Shown here: positions 8,307 to 17,237 of the stretch, piece after piece
Position numbering within the stretch: the stretch's first letter is position 1
Layout of the letters: each line of letters starts with the position of its first letter
Assembly (NCBI GenBank): GCA_965205965.1
Contig: CBDBHT010000008.1
Location: 1,396,303 to 1,460,302 of the forward strand
Reading direction: 5' to 3'
From: Bin55 sp965205965
GTDB lineage: Bacteria; Pseudomonadota; Gammaproteobacteria; Pseudomonadales; Azotimanducaceae
Length of the DNA stretch: 64,000 bases
Position numbers and translations under genes: made by a program
The notes under the pieces: generated by a model
Databases searched by the model: none
Told to the model about the DNA's origin: nothing
The model's input: the letters and a program-made list of their open reading frames with translations, nothing else

Positions 8307-10580
8307 TTGCTTGACGTACTCAAAGGCTTAGTCCGTGACATCACTACAGCACCGTCGTTTGCACACGCGGCCAACACCATCGTTACTCAAGTGACGACGA
8401 CCCTCAACGCGGATATATGCTTACTCTACATCGTAGACCATTCTAAACACCATCTACATATGATCAGCAACGGGGGTCTCGCGCAAAGCACCATTCGCGA
8501 TATTCCACTCAAGTATGGAGAAGGCATAGTAGGCCTAGTTGTAGAGCGCGCTGAACCAGTCAACCTCGCAGACGTCACTCAGCACCCTCGATTCAAGCCG
8601 ATCCAAGAACTGGACGAAGAACGGTTCAAAGTCTTTCTTGGCGCACCCGTGATTCATCATCGACGAGTCCTTGGAGTGCTCGTTGTACGTCGCACAGAAA
8701 AGAAATTCTCAGAAGATGAAGAGGGATTCCTAGGATCGCTAGCGACCCGAATTGCGCACGTCGTTGCACATGCTGAGGCCACTCAGGAAATCGTCACGCT
8801 TCAAAGTACTTTACGTGATACACCCGACCGGTTTTTTAAAGGGCAGCCGGGCTCGCCAGGAATCGCCATTGGCCGTGCGGTGCTTGTCGATTCGCCCACG
8901 GATCTCAAGCAAGTGCCAGATCGAAAAGTCGTGGATGTGGAAAGAGATCTGCATGCTTTCGATGCCGCAGTGAACAAAGTCGTCTCTGACTATCAGCGAA
9001 CCATTGCTGAACTCGAATCATCAATAGCACAAGAAGATCTTGCACTGTTCGACGCCTACCTTCACATGCTTGACAGTGAGGCAATCCCGGGCGAAGTACG
9101 TCAAGAAATCTCCAATGGACAATGGGCGCAAGGTGCGCTACGGCGCGTCATTCAACGACATACTGAACTCATTGAACGTTCCGATAATCCATATCTCGCT
9201 GAACGTAGCTCGGACGTACGACAGTTAGGTGAAAGTATTCTCAAGTATTTGCAGAACGTTCGCACGCCAAGCGACATTCTTACTGATCCATCAATCCTTG
9301 TAGGCGAAGAAATCACGGCTGACATGCTTGACAACATCCGATCCGAAAAATGCATTGGAATTATCTCCCGCCGCGGGTCTGCAAATTCTCATATGTCGAT
9401 ATTGGCGCGCGCGCTTAATCTCCCCGCAGTGGTTGGTGCTATTGATCTACCTCTGTTTGATATCGAGAACCGTAGCGTGGCCGTCGACGGCTGCTACGGG
9501 GAAATTGTCGTCAACCCCAGTCTGGAAAAAAAGAAACACTATGCCACGCTAATTGAAGAAGACGAAGCATTTGCTCGAACTTTGGATGAATTGAAAGACT
9601 TGCCCAGCGAAACCCGCGACGGCCACCGGGTAAACATGTGGGTGAACATTGGACTTGTCGGCGACATTACGCAATCCCTAGATAGAGGTGCCGAAGGCAT
9701 AGGGCTTTTTCGTACTGAAATTCCCTTTGCCACCCGCGACCGATTCCCAACCGAAGAAGAACAGCGCATCATTTACCGCGAACACATGGAAGCATTTGAA
9801 CCAAGACCGGTGACCATGCGTACCTTGGATATTGGTGGCGACAAAGCCCTCCCCTACTTCGATATTCAGGAGGAAAATCCGTATCTCGGCTGGCGCGGTA
9901 TTCGCGTCACGCTTGATCATCCCGAGATATTTCTCGTGCAGGTCCGAGCCATGATCAAAGCGAACGCCGGTCTTAAAGGTACGCTGCGAATCATGCTTCC
10001 AATGATCTCTTCGATGCACGAAGTTCAGGAAGCGATTGAACTGATTAATCGCGCATACGCAGAGGTCGTGGAAGAGAAATTTGACGTCAAGCGTCCGGAC
10101 ATTGGTGCAATGATTGAAGTGCCGGCCGCGATATATCAAGCGCGTCAAATTGCACGCGAAGTCGATTTCCTAGCAGTCGGATCAAATGATCTGACGCAGT
10201 ACATGCTCGCCGTGTCGCGTACCAATCCTCGCGTTGCTGATTTGTACTGCGAATATCACCCATCGGTGTTACGTGCACTTCGTGAACTCGTTAAGGCAGC
10301 ACACGCCGAGCGGAAGGGAATCGGAATCTGCGGCGAGCTTGCTGGTACGCCAGAAGGTGCAATTCTCTGCGTAGGTATGGGCTACGACGTACTGTCGATG
10401 AATGCGATCAATCTTCTCCGAGTGAAGTGGGTGATTCGGAATAGCTCGCTTACGAGTTGTCGGCGAATACTGTCGCGCGTGCTGAAGATGGACCATGCCG
10501 ACGAGATCTTGACCTACATCCGCTACCAACTGACCGGGGCCGGCCTAGAGCAAGCAATCCCGCATCACGATAAAGTCTGA
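8307..10580 (+). CDS. ptsP: Phosphoenolpyruvate-protein phosphotransferase PtsP (EI-Ntr)
   Basis: 757 residues. An N-terminal GAF domain (~1-165) is followed by an enzyme I module: the phosphohistidine domain with active-site H362 in RRGSANSHMSIL, then a PEP-binding TIM barrel with TMRTLDIGGDKALPYF, GSNDLTQYMLAVSR and catalytic C675 in GIGICGELAG. It would autophosphorylate from PEP and pass phosphate to NPr of the nitrogen PTS, linking carbon/nitrogen status to regulation. The start is TTG, directly abutting the rppH stop; the resulting MLDVLKGLVRDI matches PtsP N-termini. In E. coli lgt follows; here two minus-strand genes intervene. Confidence 0.94.
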   Translation: MLDVLKGLVRDITTAPSFAHAANTIVTQVTTTLNADICLLYIVDHSKHHLHMISNGGLAQSTIRDIPLKYGEGIVGLVVERAEPVNLADVTQHPRFKPIQELDEERFKVFLGAPVIHHRRVLGVLVVRRTEKKFSEDEEGFLGSLATRIAHVVAHAEATQEIVTLQSTLRDTPDRFFKGQPGSPGIAIGRAVLVDSPTDLKQVPDRKVVDVERDLHAFDAAVNKVVSDYQRTIAELESSIAQEDLALFDAYLHMLDSEAIPGEVRQEISNGQWAQGALRRVIQRHTELIERSDNPYLAERSSDVRQLGESILKYLQNVRTPSDILTDPSILVGEEITADMLDNIRSEKCIGIISRRGSANSHMSILARALNLPAVVGAIDLPLFDIENRSVAVDGCYGEIVVNPSLEKKKHYATLIEEDEAFARTLDELKDLPSETRDGHRVNMWVNIGLVGDITQSLDRGAEGIGLFRTEIPFATRDRFPTEEEQRIIYREHMEAFEPRPVTMRTLDIGGDKALPYFDIQEENPYLGWRGIRVTLDHPEIFLVQVRAMIKANAGLKGTLRIMLPMISSMHEVQEAIELINRAYAEVVEEKFDVKRPDIGAMIEVPAAIYQARQIAREVDFLAVGSNDLTQYMLAVSRTNPRVADLYCEYHPSVLRALRELVKAAHAERKGIGICGELAGTPEGAILCVGMGYDVLSMNAINLLRVKWVIRNSSLTSCRRILSRVLKMDHADEILTYIRYQLTGAGLEQAIPHHDKV

Positions 10581-10609
10581 AGTATTGCTTTAGCAAGCCT
10601 ACCCGCAGC

Positions 10610-11401
10610 TCACACCACCTGAGAAACGCCGCCGTCTATATTGATAGCACAACCGGTCAAATACGACGCACCTTCCGAAGTTAAGAAAAGAGCAACGTTT
10701 GCACATTCCGCCGCTTCACCCACGCGACCCATAGGCAGATCTGCACCAGCCGCAGCGACATACTCATTAAATGACACGCTCTTCGCAGAAGAGTCATACG
10801 ACCGTCGAATCTGATCTGTTTTAATCGTTCCGATTAGCAAAGCATTGACCAAGATGTTATATGGAGCTCCTTCGCCAGCGAGTACTTTGGTTAGAGCCAT
10901 GCCAGCAGCACGCGAAATGGAACTAGGTGCGGAGCAGGGTGATGGTGCCTTTGCCGCGATACTAAGTACGTTAATAATTCGCCCCCATCGACGTTCGGCC
11001 ATCCTTGGGAAAGCGAGTCTCGCTAGACGAATGGCTGCAAAAAGCTTTAAATCAAGGTCCGTTTGCCAAGCCGCGTCGTCAATCTCAAGAAAGGCGTGAG
11101 CCCCTGCCCTCCCCGCATTATTGACGAGAATATCCGCATTGCCGAGATCAGCGACGATATTGTTGAATGTTTCGGTGATTTGATCGGCAACCGCCACGTC
11201 GCAAACGTATGCACCCACTTGTACCGTTTCACGCGCATTTGCTTCGATTTCTTCTTTCGCCCTTAGGAGCGGTTCTTCCCGCCGGGCCAGCAATGCGACG
11301 TTTGCACCCGCGTCAGCAAACGCAGTTGCCATAGCTTTTCCAAGCCCCATACTTCCGCCCGTTACTAATGCGGTCCTGCCCGACAAATCCATATTGCTCA
11401 T
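10610..11401 (-). CDS. Short-chain dehydrogenase/reductase with atypical catalytic motif
   Basis: 263-residue classical-length SDR. The Rossmann motif TGGSMGLG (14-21), DVA (69-71) and NNAG (94-97) are intact, and the C-terminal LTSEGASYLTGCAINIDGG is normal. The catalytic serine is probably S147 (INVLSIA), but the usual YxxxK is replaced by S160-S-I-S-R164 in APSSISRAAGMALTK. A subgroup of SDRs annotated as 3-oxoacyl-ACP reductases carries a similar SxxxR variant, so this is likely inherited, not a sequencing error. Substrate unknown. It lies between ptsP and lgt, where E. coli has no gene. Confidence 0.82.
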   Translation of the reverse strand: MSNMDLSGRTALVTGGSMGLGKAMATAFADAGANVALLARREEPLLRAKEEIEANARETVQVGAYVCDVAVADQITETFNNIVADLGNADILVNNAGRAGAHAFLEIDDAAWQTDLDLKLFAAIRLARLAFPRMAERRWGRIINVLSIAAKAPSPCSAPSSISRAAGMALTKVLAGEGAPYNILVNALLIGTIKTDQIRRSYDSSAKSVSFNEYVAAAGADLPMGRVGEAAECANVALFLTSEGASYLTGCAINIDGGVSQVV

Positions 11402-11455
11402 CGTGAATTCCTTAAACGACGGAAGTTACACTTACTAACCTGTACCGACACACGG

Positions 11456-12211
11456 TCAGCGTTCAATTTCTATCGTCTGGATGGTTCGTTGTATCAGAGA
11501 CCCCCGCGGACCGTAAGTCTGCTCAACAAACTCGATCGACGAACGCGAATAAATAACGACGGTACTTGACCGAGTACCGTATGTGTCGCCTTGAATAAAT
11601 CTAGGCGCGTTCCCCCTTCCTATTTCGTCATCGCCGCCGTTCTGATCCAGATTAGCTCGCGAACCCGTACGAGCACGAAGCAGTACTAACAACGTATCGG
11701 AGTCGTATCGATCATTGATCTTCGACTGTGACACGGCCGCGGTTCCTTCAGTGACTTTCGGCCAGTTATCATCAATGAAAGTATTGGTGATTCCGAATAC
11801 GCCACTATTCAAACAACGAACGTTGTTGTCGCGATTGGAGGCGTAAAATATCTCATCTCCATCGTACGCAAGAAAGTTATATCCTAGATACTCACTACCC
11901 TTTATAGTACGGACGTATTCCGACGCCGATGCGTTTCCCTGTAGGAATTGTCGTGTTAGATCGCCCCGAGATCGTGCATTGGCACGACTTGACGTTGTTG
12001 CCGTCCAATTGGTTACCGCGGCGAATCTTCCTGAACGGTCAACGGCTAACCAAGTACCCTTCGCTTCCTCATCTCGGCCACCGTAAATTGCTGAAGCATC
12101 CGGCCAAAAGTGAGCGGTCTGGGTTTTCCGCGTATAAAATTCATCACGATTTGCGGCAACAACCAACGGCTGTTCCGCAGCTCCGTCGTATGCGAAGAGT
12201 ATAAGGCACAC
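11456..12211 (-). CDS. NRDE-family protein (TANGO2-like)
   Basis: 251 residues of the transport-and-Golgi-organisation-2 (NRDE) family. The N-terminus begins MCLILFAYDG with the invariant Cys2, and the name-giving motif is N21-R-D-E24 in VVAANRDEFYTR. GTWLAVDRSGRFAAVTNW and the C-terminal RSSTVVIYSR are typical. Some eukaryotic and bacterial members have been linked to haem trafficking; no enzymatic role is certain. It may share a transcript with the downstream SDR (55 bases between them) and diverges from lgt. Confidence 0.85.
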   Translation of the reverse strand: MCLILFAYDGAAEQPLVVAANRDEFYTRKTQTAHFWPDASAIYGGRDEEAKGTWLAVDRSGRFAAVTNWTATTSSRANARSRGDLTRQFLQGNASASEYVRTIKGSEYLGYNFLAYDGDEIFYASNRDNNVRCLNSGVFGITNTFIDDNWPKVTEGTAAVSQSKINDRYDSDTLLVLLRARTGSRANLDQNGGDDEIGRGNAPRFIQGDTYGTRSSTVVIYSRSSIEFVEQTYGPRGSLIQRTIQTIEIER

Positions 12212-12285
12212 AACTAATTCATTAATCCCAATCTAAAGGACGCTCAGTTTAGCAACATCTTAGATGTTGAACACTTCACAATCTC

Positions 12286-13128
12286 ATGAACTATCCAATT
12301 ATTGATCCCGAGATCTTTTCTATCGGCCCACTAAGTTTCCGATGGTACGGCGCGATGTACCTATTGGCGTTTCTGGTTTGCTACCTACTTGGGTTGCAAC
12401 AATCCCGAACGTCAAAGAGAGAGTGGGATAAGGAACAGATATACGATCTTATCTTCTATGGCGTAATCGGCGCAATCATCGGCGGCCGCACGGGTTTCGT
12501 ACTGTTTTACAGCTTTGATTTACTGTTGCGCGACCCGCTTTGGCTGTTTCGAATCTGGGAAGGTGGGATGTCTTTTCATGGTGGGTTGCTTGGCGTAGTT
12601 GTGTCAATGTACATTTTCTCTCGTCGCCGAAATCTGAGATTTCTTGCGATATCGGATTTTGTAGTTCCGTTGGTACCGATAGGTCTAGGACTAGGCCGCA
12701 TAGGCAACTTCATCAACTCCGAACTTCCCGGAAGAGTGACGGAGAGTTTCCTGGGAGTTCACTTCCCTTGTACGTCCGTTGCACCCTTCAACCCAGCGTG
12801 CTTTACAACGTACGAGACAGTTACGCGTCACGTATCAAGCCTCTATCAAGCAGCCGCCGAGGGGATCTTGTTATTCGCTATCGTCTGGATGTTTTCCGCT
12901 CACGCGAAAAGACTCGGCTCCGTCTCGGGTATGTTTCTTACGGCCTACGGTGTTTTACGATTCACTACGGAATTCTTCCGGGAACCGGATCCAGGCTTAG
13001 GATTCAGTGCCTTAGGCTTTCTTACCATAGGGCAATTGCTATCGATCCCCATGGTGGTTGTCGGAATATTCTTGTTAACGCCGTTTATGGATGAGTACTT
13101 GGACCGCGGACGCGAAAAGAGAACATGA
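12286..13128 (+). CDS. lgt: Prolipoprotein diacylglyceryl transferase
   Basis: 280-residue inner-membrane enzyme that transfers diacylglycerol from phosphatidylglycerol to the lipobox cysteine of prolipoproteins. About seven hydrophobic segments are visible. The Lgt signature GRIGNFINSELPGR (137-150) contains R138, and H98 lies in MSFHGGLLG, corresponding to residues essential in E. coli Lgt. The stop overlaps the thyA start as ATGA. The lgt-thyA pair is conserved in gammaproteobacteria. Confidence 0.96.
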   Translation: MNYPIIDPEIFSIGPLSFRWYGAMYLLAFLVCYLLGLQQSRTSKREWDKEQIYDLIFYGVIGAIIGGRTGFVLFYSFDLLLRDPLWLFRIWEGGMSFHGGLLGVVVSMYIFSRRRNLRFLAISDFVVPLVPIGLGLGRIGNFINSELPGRVTESFLGVHFPCTSVAPFNPACFTTYETVTRHVSSLYQAAAEGILLFAIVWMFSAHAKRLGSVSGMFLTAYGVLRFTTEFFREPDPGLGFSALGFLTIGQLLSIPMVVVGIFLLTPFMDEYLDRGREKRT

Positions 13129-13919
13129 AGCAGTATCTCGATTTGATACGTCGTATCAAAGACGATGGAGTTCTCAAACGGGATCGTACTGGAGTTGGAA
13201 CGCACTCAATATTTGGTCCTCAGATGCGTTTCGATCTATCGGACGGCTTTCCGTTAATTACAACTAAACGTATGTTCGTGCGTGGGATTATTCACGAACT
13301 GCTCTGGTTTCTGAAAGGGGATACCAACGTCCGTTCGTTACAGGAACATAATGTCCACATTTGGGACGCGTGGGCGGATGAAAACGGAGATTTAGGACCC
13401 GTGTACGGTGCGCAATGGCGGGCATGGCCGACTCCTAATGGAACGGCCATTGATCAGATCGCGGAAGTCGTAAATCGAATCAGAAACAATCCTGATTCCA
13501 GACGGCTTATAGTCTCGGCTTGGAACGTTGCTGATTTATCAAACATGGCATTGCCACCTTGTCACACAATGTTTCAGTTCTACGTCGCCGACGGAAAGTT
13601 ATCATGCCAGCTATATCAGCGAAGTGCGGATTTCTTCTTGGGAGTGCCTTTCAACATCGCAAGTTACGCGCTTCTAACGATGATGATGGCGCAAGTAACA
13701 CGTTTAGAATACGGTGAGTTCGTGCATACGTTCGGCGACGCGCATTTGTATCTGAATCACTTTGAACAAGCTGAACGGCAACTCTCCCGTTCACCGTTTC
13801 CGCTCTCGGCCATGAATATCAATCCGGACATAGGCGATATCTTTGGATTTACGATCGATGATTTCGAACTGGAAAACTACCAATGCCATCAAGGCATTCG
13901 CGCTCCTATTGCCGTATAG
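13125..13919 (+). CDS. thyA: Thymidylate synthase ThyA
   Basis: 264 residues, the same length as E. coli ThyA. It methylates dUMP using 5,10-methylene-THF. The catalytic cysteine is C146 in LPPCHTMFQFY, and the folate/dUMP elements CQLYQRSADFFLGVPFNIAS are intact. Start ATG overlaps lgt. folA begins 12 bases downstream, so the product dihydrofolate is handled by the neighbouring gene's enzyme; together with the gcv operon the window is rich in one-carbon functions. Confidence 0.97.
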   Translation: MKQYLDLIRRIKDDGVLKRDRTGVGTHSIFGPQMRFDLSDGFPLITTKRMFVRGIIHELLWFLKGDTNVRSLQEHNVHIWDAWADENGDLGPVYGAQWRAWPTPNGTAIDQIAEVVNRIRNNPDSRRLIVSAWNVADLSNMALPPCHTMFQFYVADGKLSCQLYQRSADFFLGVPFNIASYALLTMMMAQVTRLEYGEFVHTFGDAHLYLNHFEQAERQLSRSPFPLSAMNINPDIGDIFGFTIDDFELENYQCHQGIRAPIAV

Positions 13920-13931
13920 CGAACCGTATTA

Positions 13932-14456
13932 GTGCGAATTTCTTTGATTTGGGCCATGACTCGTAACAGGGTCATTGGAAAGGACAATAAACTCCCGTGG
14001 AACTTGCCTGACGAGATGCAGCACTTCAGGCGATATACGATGAACAAGCCTATCATTTTAGGACGCCGTACCTTTGAATCCATAGGCAAGCCGCTGCCGT
14101 ACCGCACCAATATCGTCGTTACAAGCAGAGCATTAAACGTCCACGGGATTATCGTCGCTGCAAATCTTGAAGACGCACTAGCCGTAGCGGAGCAACACTG
14201 CGAGATGGAAACATGCAACGAGTGCTGCATAATTGGCGGAGCAAGCGTATATACCGCGACGTTGCCAATTGCAGACCGTCTGGTACTTACGCTCATTGAT
14301 ACGGAACTTGACGGCGATGTTTTCTTTCCGTACTTCGACGAATTTGCGTGGCAATTGGTAAGCGAAGATCATCATCCCGTCGATAAACGCCACGACTACG
14401 CGTATACCGTTAAGATCCTTGATCGTAAAGAAAGAAGCCAGTACCGAGACCACTAG
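13932..14456 (+). CDS. folA: Dihydrofolate reductase
   Basis: 174 residues; reduces dihydrofolate to tetrahydrofolate with NADPH. MRISLIWAMTRNRVIGKDNK is the standard N-terminal strand and Met20-type loop; the active-site acid is D27 in LPWNLPDEMQHF; GRRTFESIGKPLP and IIGGASVYTATLP are NADPH-binding blocks. GTG start. It follows thyA, and its stop overlaps the convergent dapD stop through the palindrome CTAG. Confidence 0.96.
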   Translation: MRISLIWAMTRNRVIGKDNKLPWNLPDEMQHFRRYTMNKPIILGRRTFESIGKPLPYRTNIVVTSRALNVHGIIVAANLEDALAVAEQHCEMETCNECCIIGGASVYTATLPIADRLVLTLIDTELDGDVFFPYFDEFAWQLVSEDHHPVDKRHDYAYTVKILDRKERSQYRDH

Positions 14457-15295
14457 TCTCGGAGCAGTTCGTTAATCGACGTTTTCGAGCGTGTTTGCTC
14501 ATCCACGATCTTGATAATTACCGCGCAATAAAGATTCGGTCGCGATACTCCATCGGTACGTACCGAATCCGGTAGGGTCCCTGGCACGACTACTGAATAC
14601 GCCGGGACGCGGCCGGTGGAGATCTGGCCAGTCTGGCGGTCTACAATTTTGGTGGTTGATCCGATGAATACCCCCATCGACAACACGGCTCCTTGCTCAA
14701 CGATCACACCTTCTACCACCTCAGATCGCGCACCAATAAAACAGTTGTTTTCAACGATCACCGGAGCGGCCTGTAACGGCTCAAGCACTCCTCCAATGCC
14801 GGCCCCACCTGAAATATGACAGTTCTTGCCAATTTGAGCACAGGAACCGACGGTAGCCCACGTATCAATCATCGTGCCACTATCAATGTAAGCTCCGACA
14901 TTGACGAAGCTCGGCATAAGAACCACGCCCGGAGCAACGTAGGCCGAGTGGCGAACATACGCTACGGGTACCGCTCGAAATCCACCGTCGCGGAAACGAG
15001 CCTCGTCCCAATCAGCAAATTTCGATGGTACTTTATCCCACCATTTAGCGGTATCTGGTGCACCAGCTATACAACGAGATGGGTTAAGCACGAAACTCAG
15101 TAAAACCGCCTTTTTCAGCCACTCGTTCACACGCCATTCGCCGTCAATTCTTTCAGCCACGCGCCGCTTTCCTGAATCGAGATCGTTTAGCACTCGTTCT
15201 ACTGCTTCGCGAATTTCCCCTTTCGTTTCAGCTGCAATTGATGACCGCGCGGCCCAAGCATCATCAATAATTTCTTGAATTTGCATACTTTGCAT
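14453..15295 (-). CDS. dapD: 2,3,4,5-tetrahydropyridine-2,6-dicarboxylate N-succinyltransferase
   Basis: 280-residue left-handed beta-helix acyltransferase of the succinylase branch of lysine/diaminopimelate synthesis. Hexapeptide repeats occupy the central part (GVVLMPSFVNVGAYIDSGTM, then GSCAQIGKNCHISGGAGIGG). NVGAYIDSGTMIDTWATVGS and RVPAYSVVVPGTLP are DapD signatures. Two in-frame ATGs (15295 and 15286) are possible starts. It converges on folA with four bases of overlap (14453-14456). Confidence 0.96.
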   Translation of the reverse strand: MQSMQIQEIIDDAWAARSSIAAETKGEIREAVERVLNDLDSGKRRVAERIDGEWRVNEWLKKAVLLSFVLNPSRCIAGAPDTAKWWDKVPSKFADWDEARFRDGGFRAVPVAYVRHSAYVAPGVVLMPSFVNVGAYIDSGTMIDTWATVGSCAQIGKNCHISGGAGIGGVLEPLQAAPVIVENNCFIGARSEVVEGVIVEQGAVLSMGVFIGSTTKIVDRQTGQISTGRVPAYSVVVPGTLPDSVRTDGVSRPNLYCAVIIKIVDEQTRSKTSINELLRD

Positions 15296-16027
15296 ACTAA
15301 TAAGTTGTACAGTTTTTTGGGCAGTTTACCCCCAACGGGGTGTCAGGAACCTCGTCCCTTACAATACATAGATATCGTAGGTCTAGATTCGGTGCTACAT
15401 GTCGGCTAATTTGGTGTCTCATAGTTTTGGTGCCCGCGGGAGTGAACACCAAGCAGGAAGTCGTGACTTTCACGGTGGACTCGGAAATTTTGGACCCCTT
15501 GCTGCAAAACTTCGTCATTGCCAGCCACTTGTAAGTGCTGCGAACAACGGAAATATCTAGTGAGTGACGGGCTGGAGCAATCCGTTCAAGCATCAAAATT
15601 GTCCCGTATAAAATTCATCGACTGATAGTGCTCCATTTCAGCAAAATCTACAAATAAAGGGGCTTCTCCTGGGACACGTCAAGGAGTATTTCCAGCCAGT
15701 AGTTTCGCAAACGGAACGCCTTTGAATTGGCTGAGGTCTTGCACGTCCGGGCTCTTCAACTACCCATAGATCATTTCAACAACAGTCATGATTTATCCCT
15801 TTAACTTGGATTAAAGACGCATCCGTACCGTAGCTCACGAGTTGTTTATCATTCTTGCTAGAATGCAAGAAGATCGCCACCCCGACCTCCCGTAACAAAA
15901 CACTTTACAGATAGAACAATCCGATGCGTCGTTAGAGAACTCTCAGTTTCATCTACGAACAATTCTCTACCTAATCTATAGAATAGACACGTACGCAACA
16001 TATCTCTCTCCAGCAAGAAAAAAGTTA
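15296..16027. other. Intergenic region, no gene recognised
   Basis: 732 bases between the divergent dapD and fabV genes. Short frames exist on both strands, but none has a recognisable domain, codon pattern or ribosome-binding site. It should hold the promoters of dapD and fabV; I cannot place them with confidence. No tRNA-like fold or IS terminus is seen. Confidence 0.5.
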
Positions 16028-17224
16028 ATGATCATCCGACCGCGAGCTCGTGGGTTTATCTGTACAACAGCACATCCCGCCGGATGCGCGGAGAACGTGC
16101 GAGAACAGATCGATTTTGTAGCACAAAAAGAAATAATCTCTGGGCCTGCGAACGTACTGGTCATTGGGGGTTCTACCGGCTATGGGCTGGCATCTAGAAT
16201 CACAGCGGCTTTCGGTTGTAGAGCAAAGACTATTAGCGTGTCCCTAGAAAGGGCACCGACGGCCAAAAAGACCGCTACCGCAGGGTGGTACAACAACGTT
16301 GCCTTTGACCGGGAGGCCCAAAACAAGGGATTGTTCTCTACGACCATCAACGGCGACGCATTTTCAAACGATATAAAAGAACAAGTTATTGAAGCCGTAC
16401 GATCGGAAATGGGTACCATAGACCTGATGGTTTATAGCCTTGCAGCACCTGTACGAACCCATCCAGATACCGGCAAATTGCACCGGTCCGTGATCAAGCC
16501 GATCGGGAACGCGGTGCGTTCACGAACCCTGATATTGAATTTAGAAACCGGTACCGGAAATCTACAGGACATTGAAATAGATCCAGCTTCGGAGCAAGAA
16601 ACCGCCGATACGGTGGCCGTTATGGGCGGTGAAGATTGGCAAACGTGGGTGGACCGGCTGGATGCTCGGAATTTACTGGCCTCACATTTCAAAACTGTCT
16701 CTTACACCTATCTGGGCAGCGAACTAACGTATGCGATTTACCGAGGAGGTACGATCGGCCGAGCTAAGGAAGATCTTGACCGCAGCTGCATTGCAATCAA
16801 CGGGGGCTTCGACGGTACCTCAAGGAAGGCCTACGTAGCGGTCTTGAAGGCAGCAGTCACTCAAGCGAGTACCGCCATACCCATCGTTCCGCTATATTTC
16901 TCAATACTATTCTCAATAATGAAAGAACACGGCAATTATGAGAACTGCATGGCCCATATTGATCGCATGTTTCGAACAGAACTGTATAGCAAATCAGATA
17001 TGCGCGTTGATTCCGAAGGCAGAATACGCATGGATAATTTCGAGCTTGACGAGACCGTCCAGACTGAAGTTCGCCGACGTTGGAACGCAATCAGTGATAC
17101 AAACCTCTCAGAGATGGCTGACATTGATGGTTTCCGCGAAGAATTTCTGCATCTATTTGGATTTGGCATCCAAGGCGTGAACTACGAAGCCGACGTAGAT
17201 CCACAGTTTGGGACGGCTCTCTAG
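16028..17224 (+). CDS. fabV: Trans-2-enoyl-CoA/ACP reductase FabV (NADH)
   Basis: 398 residues, typical of FabV, the triclosan-insensitive enoyl reductase of type II fatty acid synthesis. The nucleotide-binding loop VIGGSTGYG is at 45-53. The family's Y-x8-K active site is Y238...K247 in IYRGGTIGRAKEDLD. The N-terminal MIIRPRARGFICTTAHPAGC and DVDPQFGTAL at the end are FabV hallmarks. hemE follows directly, so both may be on one transcript. Confidence 0.96.
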   Translation: MIIRPRARGFICTTAHPAGCAENVREQIDFVAQKEIISGPANVLVIGGSTGYGLASRITAAFGCRAKTISVSLERAPTAKKTATAGWYNNVAFDREAQNKGLFSTTINGDAFSNDIKEQVIEAVRSEMGTIDLMVYSLAAPVRTHPDTGKLHRSVIKPIGNAVRSRTLILNLETGTGNLQDIEIDPASEQETADTVAVMGGEDWQTWVDRLDARNLLASHFKTVSYTYLGSELTYAIYRGGTIGRAKEDLDRSCIAINGGFDGTSRKAYVAVLKAAVTQASTAIPIVPLYFSILFSIMKEHGNYENCMAHIDRMFRTELYSKSDMRVDSEGRIRMDNFELDETVQTEVRRRWNAISDTNLSEMADIDGFREEFLHLFGFGIQGVNYEADVDPQFGTAL

Positions 17225-17237
17225 CACACCGCCGCTC

